This document shows positions 8,557-16,197 of a stretch of 42,868 nt of DNA, piece after piece. Origin of the DNA: Arthrobacter sp. AFG20 (GTDB lineage: Bacteria > Actinomycetota > Actinomycetes > Actinomycetales > Micrococcaceae). Position 1 is the stretch's first letter. Each line of letters begins with the position of its first letter. The translations under genes and the position numbers were made by a program. The stretch is from positions 1 to 42,868 of the forward strand of contig NZ_PJMC01000026.1 in assembly GCF_002892795.1 (NCBI RefSeq), read 5' to 3'. The notes beneath the pieces are model-generated. The model was not told the origin of the DNA and made no database searches. It saw only the letters and a program-made list of their open reading frames with translations.

Positions 8557-9909
8557 ATGACTTCAACAGCTCCGGTCAAGGACGACCGGCCAACGCCCCA
8601 AAAGACAGCCTTCGCAAGCATGATCGGGACGATGGTCGAGTGGTACGACTACTTCATCTTCGGCACGGCCTCAGCATTGGTCTTCAGCAAGATCTTCTTC
8701 ACTTCGTTGGATCCGGCGACCGGAATCCTCGCCTCGTTCGCAACCTTTGGCGTGGCCTTCATTGCCCGTCCCATCGGGGCGGTCGTTTTCGGGCACTTCG
8801 GCGACCGGTTGGGACGCAAGAAGATGCTCGTACTTTCCCTGCTCATGATGGGTAGCGGGACCGTCGTCGTCGGCGTCCTTCCCACCTATGACCAAGTCGG
8901 GCTGCTCGCCCCGGCGTTGCTGGTGCTTTGCCGGCTGCTCCAGGGTCTGGCAGTTGGGGGTGAGTGGGGCGGAGCCGTCCTGATGGCCGTCGAGCATGCA
9001 CCCAAGGGCAAACGAGCCTTCTACGGGAGCTGGCCCCAGATCGGCAACCCCATGGCAATGATCCTGGCCACCCTCACGTTCCTCGCCGTCCGTCAGCTTC
9101 CCGCGGATGACTTCCTGGCCTGGGGCTGGAGAATCCCGTTCCTCGCCAGCAGCGTCATGATCATCATCGGCCTGTACATCCGGCTCAGGGTTCTGGAGTC
9201 ACCGGCATTCGCCAAGATGAAGGAAAAGGGCGAAGAGGCCCGGGTTCCCATCTTTGAAATCGTCCGCCACCACTGGAAGCCCGCCCTGATCGGCATGGCC
9301 ACGACTGCGGCGCCCAACATCCCGTACTACATCGCCACGGTGTTCATCATCAGCTACGCGGCCAAACGGACCGGCATGGGCGGCGACCTGATGCTGATTG
9401 GCCTGTGCATCGCGTCCCTCGTCGAGGTCTTCGGCATCCCGGGTTCCGCAATCCTGGCCGACCGGATCGGCCGCAAGAAGGTTCTCATCGGCGGGGCTGT
9501 CTTCGTCGCTGCCTTCGCCTTCCCGTTCTTCTGGCTCGTCGATTCCGGAAACCCGGTCCTGGTCGTGCTGGCTCTGTCCCTGATTCTTGGAGTCGGGCAC
9601 GCAACCACCTACAGCACGCAGGCAACGTTCTTCTCCGAGCTCTTCCCGACCCAGGTCCGCTACACCGGAACCTCAGTCGCCTACCATTTCGGCGGGATGA
9701 TCACGAGCGGCCCTGTCCCTCTCATCGCCACGGCCCTCGTGGCCTGGGCCGGCAGCAGCCTTCCGCTGAGCTTCTACATGATCATCGGTGCGGGCATCAG
9801 CATCCTGGGCCTGACGCTCGCCAGGGAAAGCTACAAGGACGACCTCAGCAGCACTCCCGGCCCGTCGGGGGAGACCTCAGCTGTCCTCTCGTCTACACAC
9901 CGCAACTGA
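8557..9909 (+). CDS. MHS-family MFS transporter (metabolite:H+ symporter)
   Basis: A 450-residue, 12-segment major facilitator of the metabolite:H+ symporter group, which imports small organic acids and related compounds. The start is the ATG of MTSTAPVKDD, preceded by GGAAAAGGA. An in-frame TTG at 8416 would add 47 atypical residues. Motif A appears in both halves (GHFGDRLGRKK and ADRIGRKK), and the N-terminal MVEWYDYFIFG is a hallmark of this group. It has its own promoter region with the TTCTATAGAA operator shared with the aldehyde dehydrogenase operon, so it probably imports the substrate of the left block. Confidence 0.9.
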   Translation: MTSTAPVKDDRPTPQKTAFASMIGTMVEWYDYFIFGTASALVFSKIFFTSLDPATGILASFATFGVAFIARPIGAVVFGHFGDRLGRKKMLVLSLLMMGSGTVVVGVLPTYDQVGLLAPALLVLCRLLQGLAVGGEWGGAVLMAVEHAPKGKRAFYGSWPQIGNPMAMILATLTFLAVRQLPADDFLAWGWRIPFLASSVMIIIGLYIRLRVLESPAFAKMKEKGEEARVPIFEIVRHHWKPALIGMATTAAPNIPYYIATVFIISYAAKRTGMGGDLMLIGLCIASLVEVFGIPGSAILADRIGRKKVLIGGAVFVAAFAFPFFWLVDSGNPVLVVLALSLILGVGHATTYSTQATFFSELFPTQVRYTGTSVAYHFGGMITSGPVPLIATALVAWAGSSLPLSFYMIIGAGISILGLTLARESYKDDLSSTPGPSGETSAVLSSTHRN

Positions 9910-9923
9910 TTACTGAATGTAGG

Positions 9924-9947
9924 ACGCCGCGGCCCCGGCCGCGGCGT
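9924..9947 (+). terminator. GC-rich hairpin between transporter and crotonase
   Basis: ACGCCGCGGCC at 9924-9934 pairs perfectly with GGCCGCGGCGT at 9937-9947. The loop is minimal and no T-run follows. It may attenuate read-through from the transporter into the crotonase gene 35 bases further on. Confidence 0.5.
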
Positions 9948-9981
9948 TCCGGCAGCTTACAGCGCATCTGAAAGGCACGCG

Positions 9982-10761
9982 ATGACTACTGTCCACACCA
10001 CGATTTCGGAGGGAATTGCCCGGATTACCCTGGATAATCCACCTCTGAACGTGACAACTTTGGAACTCACCCGATCGCTTCATCAGACGCTGCGATCCAT
10101 CGCCGACGATGCCAGTGTGAGAGCGGTAGTCCTCACGGGCGCCGGGGAGCGTGCCTTCAATGCGGGATCAGACATTACGGAGATGCCAGCACTGATAGCC
10201 GGTGGGGACGTCGTGGAGCGAAAGATCGCCTTCGAGAACCAGACGTTCAACCTCTTGGAAAACCTTCCGCAGGCAACGATTGCTGCGCTGAACGGCGTGG
10301 CATACGGAGGTGGCCTGGAGCTGGCTATGTGTTGCGACTTCATTGTCGGGGAGGAAGGCCTGTCGGTAGGAATGCCAGAGATTAAGCTCGGTCTATTCCC
10401 TGGGGCCGGCGGAGCGGTTCGTGCCGCCCGGCGGATCGGAAAAGCGCGCGCCACTGAACTGGTTCTACTGGGCGATCCCCTGCCCACCGAACGAGCCGTT
10501 GAATGGGGCCTGATCAACCGCGTAGTGCCGCGGGGAGAGTCATTGTCCGCCGCCCTACACTTGGCTCGGAGACTAGCGGAGGGTCCAAGTCAGGCAGTGC
10601 GCCTGGCCAAAGAATCGATAGCGCTTGCCTACCAGGAACCGGGCCAGCAACCCATAAGGTCGTCCAACGAGCTCTTTCGGCAGGTATGCGCTACACGCGA
10701 TGCAGCGGAAGGCGTCACAGCATTCATTGAAAAACGAACACCTGTATTCATGAACAACTAG
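9982..10761 (+). CDS. Enoyl-CoA hydratase/isomerase (crotonase) family protein
   Basis: A 259-residue crotonase. The CoA-binding segment GAGERAFNAGSDI and the oxyanion segment GVAYGGGLELAMCCDF are present. Both glutamates of true hydratases are kept: one in GGGLELA and one in MPEIKLGLFPGAGG. It therefore probably hydrates an enoyl-CoA rather than performing another crotonase reaction. ATG 9982 follows the weak site GAAAGG. It lies downstream of the MHS transporter and upstream of an adenylate kinase, in line with CoA-thioester metabolism producing AMP. Confidence 0.9.
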   Translation: MTTVHTTISEGIARITLDNPPLNVTTLELTRSLHQTLRSIADDASVRAVVLTGAGERAFNAGSDITEMPALIAGGDVVERKIAFENQTFNLLENLPQATIAALNGVAYGGGLELAMCCDFIVGEEGLSVGMPEIKLGLFPGAGGAVRAARRIGKARATELVLLGDPLPTERAVEWGLINRVVPRGESLSAALHLARRLAEGPSQAVRLAKESIALAYQEPGQQPIRSSNELFRQVCATRDAAEGVTAFIEKRTPVFMNN

Positions 10762-10842
10762 TGGCGACCGTGTCGAGCACACGCCGCTCGGGCAGAGGGT
10801 TTGACGCGAAAGGCATCGACCCAGTGCAGTAAGGGGATCTCC

Positions 10843-11169
10843 ATGAACGATCGTGGACTCGCGGGCCGCGGCAGTAGGCGCTCTGGGCCAGCAGAACGCG
10901 GCGCACCCGCCAGCAGTTTGGGGGCCTTTGTCACGGACTGGTCAGAAGCTCCGATTGGGTTGCCGGTGGTGCTGTTAAAGCGTCAATGTCCCCCGATCGC
11001 GGCCTGGATCGACAGCAAAATGGAGGACGGGTCGGCCGTTTGGATCAGAGATGAAACATGGACGAGGCACGTGATTCACCGCTCAGATGGCTATGCCATC
11101 CGGAGAGTGGTCAGCAGACCTGCTACCGGGACGGTCACACGTGCCAAGGTCAACCTCCACTACCTCTGA
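10843..11169 (+). CDS. Small hypothetical protein upstream of adenylate kinase
   Basis: A 108-residue protein with no recognised domain. ATG 10843 follows AAGGGG. The N-terminal 30 residues are low-complexity and Arg/Gly/Pro rich. The C-terminal part is beta-rich (WIDSKMEDGSAVWI, then RSDGYAIRRV). It weakly resembles the 112-residue protein at 31717-32055 (VEDVMSDNSILWI), which also precedes an adenylate kinase, so the two may be one family. Function unknown. Confidence 0.55.
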   Translation: MNDRGLAGRGSRRSGPAERGAPASSLGAFVTDWSEAPIGLPVVLLKRQCPPIAAWIDSKMEDGSAVWIRDETWTRHVIHRSDGYAIRRVVSRPATGTVTRAKVNLHYL

Positions 11170-11250
11170 CGCTGCAAAGCCTGATACGGGTTGTAGCCCC
11201 ACTTGGTCAAAACAGAGCCAGGACATCCCAAACCGCGGTGGGGCGCTGAA

Positions 11251-11281
11251 CGGTCACCCGGACCATCAATTATCGCAACGC
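11251..11281 (+). repeat. Remnant matching the 5' end of the small gene at 31717-32055
   Basis: Bases encoding VTRTINYRN here closely match the reverse strand at 32012-32042, which encodes ITRIINYRN at the start of the small protein of the prp operon. Downstream of this short match the reading frame is lost. Both copies lie just before an adenylate kinase gene, so the two adenylate kinase loci share a common ancestor larger than the kinase gene itself. Confidence 0.6.
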
Positions 11282-11384
11282 AACAGTGCTCCACCGCCCA
11301 CCGTCCGGACGAAGTCACGGACGGGACCCCCCTTGATTACTCCGCGGCGGATCACGACCGAATCAAGGAAAAGACAGGACCCTC

Positions 11385-11972
11385 ATGACCAGAATGTTGA
11401 TTATCGGACCACCGGGTTCGGGCAAGGGCACCCAGGCCGAACGCATTTCAGAACGCCTCGGCGTCGTCGCGATCTCCACCGGCGACATTTTCCGCGCCAA
11501 CGTGAAGGGCGAGACTCCGCTCGGCGTTGAGGCCAGGAAGTACATGGACAACGGGGACTTCGTCCCGGACAGTGTGACCAACAAGATGGTCCGCGACCGT
11601 CTTAGCGAAGGCGGCGTCGAGGACGGCTTCCTGCTGGACGGCTACCCCCGCACCACCGCCCAGGTTGACTACCTGGACCAGATCCTGGCCGACGGCGACC
11701 AGAAGCTGGACGTCGTCCTGCAGCTCACCGCCGATGACGGCGAACTCGTCTCCCGCCTGCTGGGCCGCGCGAAGGAAACCGGACGCAGTGACGACAACGA
11801 GGCCGTCATCCGCCACCGCCTGGACCTCTACCATGAGCAGACCGAAGCTGTCGTGGCCAGGTATGCCGAACGCGGCATCCTGACCCAGGTTGACGGCATC
11901 GGCCAGATCGATAAGGTTACCGACCGCGTTCTCCATGCTCTACATGCACATGCCGCACTTATCCGCACCTAA
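11385..11972 (+). CDS. adk: Adenylate kinase, paralogue 1 with altered C-terminus
   Basis: A 195-residue short-lid adenylate kinase converting AMP and ATP to two ADP. The P-loop GPPGSGKGTQ, the AMP-site STGDIFR and LDGYPRT, and the lid region GRAKETGRSDDNEAVIRHRL are intact. It is highly similar to the copy at 30912-31490 up to KVTDRV. Its last 14 residues (HALHAHAALIRT end) are unrelated to that copy and overlap the start of the next gene. Adjacent acyl-CoA-forming genes make AMP recycling the likely purpose. The essential chromosomal adk usually sits with ribosomal protein genes, so this looks like an accessory copy. Confidence 0.92.
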   Translation: MTRMLIIGPPGSGKGTQAERISERLGVVAISTGDIFRANVKGETPLGVEARKYMDNGDFVPDSVTNKMVRDRLSEGGVEDGFLLDGYPRTTAQVDYLDQILADGDQKLDVVLQLTADDGELVSRLLGRAKETGRSDDNEAVIRHRLDLYHEQTEAVVARYAERGILTQVDGIGQIDKVTDRVLHALHAHAALIRT

Positions 11973-13194
11973 CTCGCCACATCCAAAGGGGCTGCCTCTG
12001 GCGGCGGCCTCGAGCAGTTTGACACCCGGCGGCGGCCGGTTGCTTGTGGCGCAGGGTGTAGTGGGCGCTGTCTCGTTCAGTCTCCTTCTGGCCGGCAGCA
12101 ACGCCATCACGCCCCTGATGCCCATATACCGCACAATGCTGGGCTTTACCCCACTCTCTATGTCCTTGACTTTTGTCAGTTACGTAGGAGTCATGACCGT
12201 GACACTCCTCGTGTTATCGCGGCCCTCGATGATGAAACGGTCAGGTTTCTTGCTGTTAGGGGCGCTCCTGCTGGCCGCCGCTGCTGATGCCATGCTCGGG
12301 GTCGCCGCGGAGCCTTTCGTCTTGACCGGCCGGGCGATGTCCGGCGTGGCCGGCGGACTCGGGACAGGAGCCGCCGCGGCGCTGGTTGTGACGTCCTTGG
12401 GGCACGCGGGGCGCTCCGTTTCAGCCACAGGAAACCTCGTTGGAGCCATTGTTGGAACGGTATTTGCTCAAGCCTGCGTGGCCATTTACGCAGAAGAAGC
12501 CGTGCACTGGACCTACATCCTCCACGCCATAGCCTGTATCGCCGCAGCCGGAGCACTGACCATCGTGCTGATAGCCTGCCGAACCGCAAACCGCGAACTT
12601 CTATCCATCGTCAATCCCGCACTGCCGAGATCAACCACAGGATTGAGAAGCACTTTGATGCCGCTGGCTGTAGGCTGCATGGCCTGGTGTACGCTCAGCA
12701 CCTCATTGGTCTACCTGCCCACTTACTTCGCGGAGACCAGACTCCCACAGGCACAGACTTTCGGGACAATCGCCATGCTCACCCTCAGCGCGGCCGCACA
12801 GCTCGGCAGCCCATGGGCAGCCAGGCGACTGCCCTGGGCCTCCGGTCTCCCCACCATGGCCCTGGGGATTGCTGGAATACTCGCTGGTGCACGGCTTGGC
12901 TGGGATGTTTTGGCCATCGCAGGATCCGCCCTCACAGGCGCCGGGCTCGGGGCCTCGCACCGGCTCGGACTCGTTATGTTCACTAAGGGAACCCCTCCGG
13001 CGGACCACGGAGCACTGTCGTCGTTCTACGCTGCGACAACGTACCTCATTGCAGGTCTCAGCGTGCTGGGAAGCGGCATGCTTGGAAGTGTTCTGGGGCT
13101 GGAGGGAAGCGTGCTGACAACCTTCGCAGTGCTCGGCACGGCAGCTGCAGGCCTCGCGTGGAAGGCCCCCAGGTTACGCGACAGCCACGGGTAG
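11935..13194 (+). CDS. MFS transporter
   Basis: A polytopic protein of about 419 residues with roughly 12 hydrophobic segments and major-facilitator character. The substrate is not recognised. The start is uncertain: ATG 11935 or 11944 lie inside the end of the adenylate kinase gene without a clear ribosome site, and a TTG at 11890 is also in frame. Overlap with a kinase whose own tail is aberrant suggests a recombination junction near 11930 that joined this gene to a truncated adk. Translation may depend on coupling to the kinase. Confidence 0.75.
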   Translation: MLYMHMPHLSAPNSPHPKGLPLAAASSSLTPGGGRLLVAQGVVGAVSFSLLLAGSNAITPLMPIYRTMLGFTPLSMSLTFVSYVGVMTVTLLVLSRPSMMKRSGFLLLGALLLAAAADAMLGVAAEPFVLTGRAMSGVAGGLGTGAAAALVVTSLGHAGRSVSATGNLVGAIVGTVFAQACVAIYAEEAVHWTYILHAIACIAAAGALTIVLIACRTANRELLSIVNPALPRSTTGLRSTLMPLAVGCMAWCTLSTSLVYLPTYFAETRLPQAQTFGTIAMLTLSAAAQLGSPWAARRLPWASGLPTMALGIAGILAGARLGWDVLAIAGSALTGAGLGASHRLGLVMFTKGTPPADHGALSSFYAATTYLIAGLSVLGSGMLGSVLGLEGSVLTTFAVLGTAAAGLAWKAPRLRDSHG

Positions 13195-13229
13195 AAGTCC
13201 TTCCCCGGCAGCACACGGCGTGACATGAA

Positions 13230-13830
13230 CGTCCACATTTTAAAGAACCCGTCGGGACCAGCTTTCCATTGGCGCACCGGATTCAAGCTGTCGGTGGGCC
13301 TTGCGAATATTCGCGGCGTTGATGCCCGCATATTCATGACGAAGAGTCGTTCGGATTAGGCCTGGGTGAACACGTTTTTCCAGTACAACGATATGGATTT
13401 GCCTTCAACGCCAGGATGTTCACCGACGGGGGGAATCCAGGGTCGTAATCTTCCCTCGGAACGGGCAGGTCGGCGTAATGGCTGAAATGCTCGTCAGTCG
13501 CCTGGAAACTGAGAACGTCTGTAACCCCATCTGGGTTAGTCAGCGGGCAAGCTGGAGCGCGATGGACCCGACGCCGCCCGCCGCGGCAGCAATGAGAACC
13601 GTGCGCTCTGCTGAGTACAGGCCGAGGGGCAACCGGAAGTTATGGAAGGGGATCTCCCAGGCCGGCAACGTGGTCAGTGGCAAGGCAGCCGCCTCTGCAA
13701 AGGTACGCCCTCCGGTTTGCGCGCCGTAATTCGCTCGTCCACAAGGAGGTACCCGGGCGTTTGAGCCTGGCCGTTGAATTGAGCCCGCTCAGCAGTTGTT
13801 GTTGAACGCTGTAGGAGTCCCTTCACGCTG
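13230..13830 (-). pseudogene. Decayed partial copy of a quinone oxidoreductase gene
   Basis: On the minus strand this region aligns piecewise with the intact gene at 13869-14900. Bases 13275-13470 resemble 13920-14190. Bases 13480-13720 resemble about 14195-14530, including the shared stretch GGAAGTTATGGAAG. Bases 13720-13780 resemble about 14550-14600. Internal deletions and frameshifts break the reading frame. It lies immediately downstream of the intact copy in the same orientation, so it is a degenerate tandem duplicate. Confidence 0.75.
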
Positions 13831-13868
13831 CGGCACTTCGCGCCGGTCCCTGGCGTCCGCATTCAAAC

Positions 13869-14900
13869 TCAAAAACCTGTGAGCACCAACTTTCCGATCT
13901 GCGTACCTGACTCAAGCACTTCGTGAGCCGTTCGAAGGTTTGCCGCGTTGATACCTGCAATTTCTTGACGAAGGGTGGTGCGCACCAGGCCGGAGTCCAC
14001 GAGACGGGCGACATCTTCGAGTATGCGGCCCTGAACCTTCATGTCACTGGTTTGGTGAACCGGACGGGTGAAGACGTTTTCCCAGTGCAGCGAAACGGAT
14101 TTACCCTTCAACTCCAAGATGTTCACCGATGTGGGAGAGTCGAGGATTGTGATTTTTCCCCGCGGCGCGAGCAATTCCGCATATTCGCTGAAATGTAGAT
14201 CGGTTGCCTGTGAACTGATAATGTCCGTGACGCCGTCGGGCGCCACCTCATGGACCTGATCGATTAGGGAGGAGCGATGATCGACGACATGGTGGGCCCC
14301 CATCGATTTGGCCCAGGCACTGGATTCCTGACGTGACGCAGTGCCGATGAGTTGCGCATTCGTCAGGACCCGGGCCAGCTGCAGGGCCATCGATCCGACT
14401 CCGCCTGCCGATGCACCAACCAGAACCGTGCGGTCCAAGGAATCGAGTCCAAGGGGCAGCTGGAAGTTATGGAAGAGGGTTTCCCATGCAGTTAAGGCTG
14501 TCAGAGGCAGGGCGGCAGCCTCTGCGAACGACAGGCTCTGCGGCATACGCGCCGCGATGCGTTCGTCCACCAGATGGTATTCCGCGTTGGCCCCTGGGCG
14601 CTGAATTGATCCTGCGTAATAGACGTGGTCCCCAAGGGTGAAATGTGAAACTCCTTTGCCGATGGCAACAACAGTGCCGGCTGCATCCCACCCAATTACA
14701 TCGGAACCGCTCGGGGTCTTCGGCGAGCGACGGCGAACCTTGGTGTCGATCGGGTTGACTGAAATTGCTTCGATTTTGACCAGCAGGTCCCTGTCGCCAG
14801 GAATCGGGACCGTACGTTCAGTGTCCTGAAAGCTGCGGGGGTCCTCGACCTGAAGCCCTGGTGTTACAGCGACTGCCTTCATTGTCTTGGGGATGTTCAT
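13869..14900 (-). CDS. Zinc-free alcohol dehydrogenase-family oxidoreductase (NADPH:quinone reductase type)
   Basis: A 343-residue medium-chain dehydrogenase/reductase of the quinone oxidoreductase group. The start ATG 14900 (MNIPKTMKAVAV) follows AGAAGAGA. An upstream in-frame extension is atypical and rejected. The N-terminal GroES-like domain has DVIGWDAAGTVVAIG and lacks zinc-binding cysteines. The Rossmann domain carries VLVGASAGGVGSMALQLA. It probably reduces a quinone or enone with NADPH. It is followed by a decayed duplicate. No link to the neighbouring pathways is visible. Confidence 0.85.
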   Translation of the reverse strand: MNIPKTMKAVAVTPGLQVEDPRSFQDTERTVPIPGDRDLLVKIEAISVNPIDTKVRRRSPKTPSGSDVIGWDAAGTVVAIGKGVSHFTLGDHVYYAGSIQRPGANAEYHLVDERIAARMPQSLSFAEAAALPLTALTAWETLFHNFQLPLGLDSLDRTVLVGASAGGVGSMALQLARVLTNAQLIGTASRQESSAWAKSMGAHHVVDHRSSLIDQVHEVAPDGVTDIISSQATDLHFSEYAELLAPRGKITILDSPTSVNILELKGKSVSLHWENVFTRPVHQTSDMKVQGRILEDVARLVDSGLVRTTLRQEIAGINAANLRTAHEVLESGTQIGKLVLTGF

Positions 14901-15120
14901 CGGAATCTCTTCTCTAGCGCTGCGCGGAGCTGATGGTGTGCCAGCGAATTGATGACCTAACGTTGCATGCTTGGCTTTCCTCCTCTTATTGGAGCTACCT
15001 TTGATGCTGTTTGACCTATTGGCTGATTCGGCCGTGGCGCTAACTGGGCCGAACGTGACGGCGTATGCCACATGAGACGTGTTTGAACAACACTCGCGAA
15101 GGTAGCGACGTTCATGATGT

Positions 15121-15141
15121 CGGAGCCGGTCTTCGGCTCCG
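15121..15141 (-). terminator. Hairpin downstream of the triosephosphate isomerase gene
   Basis: CGGAGCCG (15121-15128) pairs with CGGCTCCG (15134-15141) around a five-base loop, 26 bases after the leftward stop. No U-tract follows, so the terminator call is tentative. Confidence 0.45.
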
Positions 15142-15166
15142 CGGGGAGACGGCCTGAAGCGTGATG

Positions 15167-15961
15167 TCAGCTTGCGGCAATTTTGGCAAATTCCGTCGCA
15201 TCAAGGCTCGCACCGCCCACCAGCGCACCGTCGACATCGGCCCCGTTCAGGATGGCGGCCGCATTGCTGGCTTTGACGGAGCCGCCGTACAGGAGACGCG
15301 TTTTAGCCGCTGATTCGCCGTCAAAGAGCCTGGACAATTCCGTGCGGATTGCCGCACACATCTCCTGAGCATCTTCCGGACCGGCGACTTCTCCGGTCCC
15401 GATCGCCCAGACGGGCTCGTACGCCACCACCAGCTCGGATGCCTGATCTGCTGTAAGGTCCTCAACGGCTGCACGCAACTGAGCCAGGGTGTGCTTCACA
15501 TGGTTCCCTGCCCGCCGGATTTCTAAGCCTTCTCCCACGCAGAGTATGGGGGTGAGCCGGTTACGGAAGGCGGCCGCGACTTTGGATTTGAGGGTTTCGC
15601 CGGATTCGTGGTGCATCGTCCTTCGTTCGCTGTGACCCACAAGAACATACGCGCACCCGAGTTTGGCCAGGAACTGGCCGCTGATGTCCCCGGTGTGGGC
15701 GCCCGAATCAAACGGGGACAGGTCTTGGCCGCCGTAGGCCACCTGAAGGTCCGCATCCTGGACTGCGGCCTGGACTGCACCTATAGACGTAAACGGTGGA
15801 AAGACCGCAACCTCCGCGCGGCTGTAGTTATGCCCCATGTCGGTCAACGTGCGCGCCAGTTCCGACAGCAGGGTCCTGCCTTGGGAGTGATCCATGTTCA
15901 TCTTCCAGTTGCCGGCGATAAGCTGCATGCGGTCAGACGTGACATCGGTGAATGCGGTCAT
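15167..15961 (-). CDS. Triosephosphate isomerase homologue (possible tetrulose-phosphate isomerase)
   Basis: A 264-residue TIM-barrel isomerase. ATG 15961 follows a strong AGGAGG. Catalytic residues are all present: Lys20 in GNWKMN, His in VGHSERR and Glu in VAYEPVWAIGTG, then GGSV and the phosphate loop ALVGGASL. The usual reaction is glyceraldehyde-3-phosphate to dihydroxyacetone phosphate. In erythritol and threitol pathways of Brucella and Mycobacterium smegmatis, paralogues of this family isomerise tetrulose phosphates, and the presence of RpiB and kinase genes nearby fits that. The glycolytic tpi normally sits with gap and pgk, so this is probably an accessory copy. Confidence 0.9.
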   Translation of the reverse strand: MTAFTDVTSDRMQLIAGNWKMNMDHSQGRTLLSELARTLTDMGHNYSRAEVAVFPPFTSIGAVQAAVQDADLQVAYGGQDLSPFDSGAHTGDISGQFLAKLGCAYVLVGHSERRTMHHESGETLKSKVAAAFRNRLTPILCVGEGLEIRRAGNHVKHTLAQLRAAVEDLTADQASELVVAYEPVWAIGTGEVAGPEDAQEMCAAIRTELSRLFDGESAAKTRLLYGGSVKASNAAAILNGADVDGALVGGASLDATEFAKIAAS

Positions 15962-16197
15962 ACTTCCTCCTGAATTTTTTACACGAACGGCAGGTACCGG
16001 AGCCATCTAACGTGACATACGGGATTACTCTTGGTCGGAGCCATCAGAACCCGGTTGAAGGGCTTTTGGCCGGGGCCTGCCTCTGTTTAGCGTGTCTCAA
16101 ACGGTGCTCAGTTAAGCCAGGATGGCTCAGTGGGGGAGGGCCGCCATGTCCGTCCATCCCGCTATACCGAATGCAGTGAGCCTGCCTGCCTTGGAGA

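Noticed and set aside
9924..9947. Hairpin considered as a riboswitch
   Set aside because: It is a simple GC palindrome with almost no loop and no conserved aptamer features.
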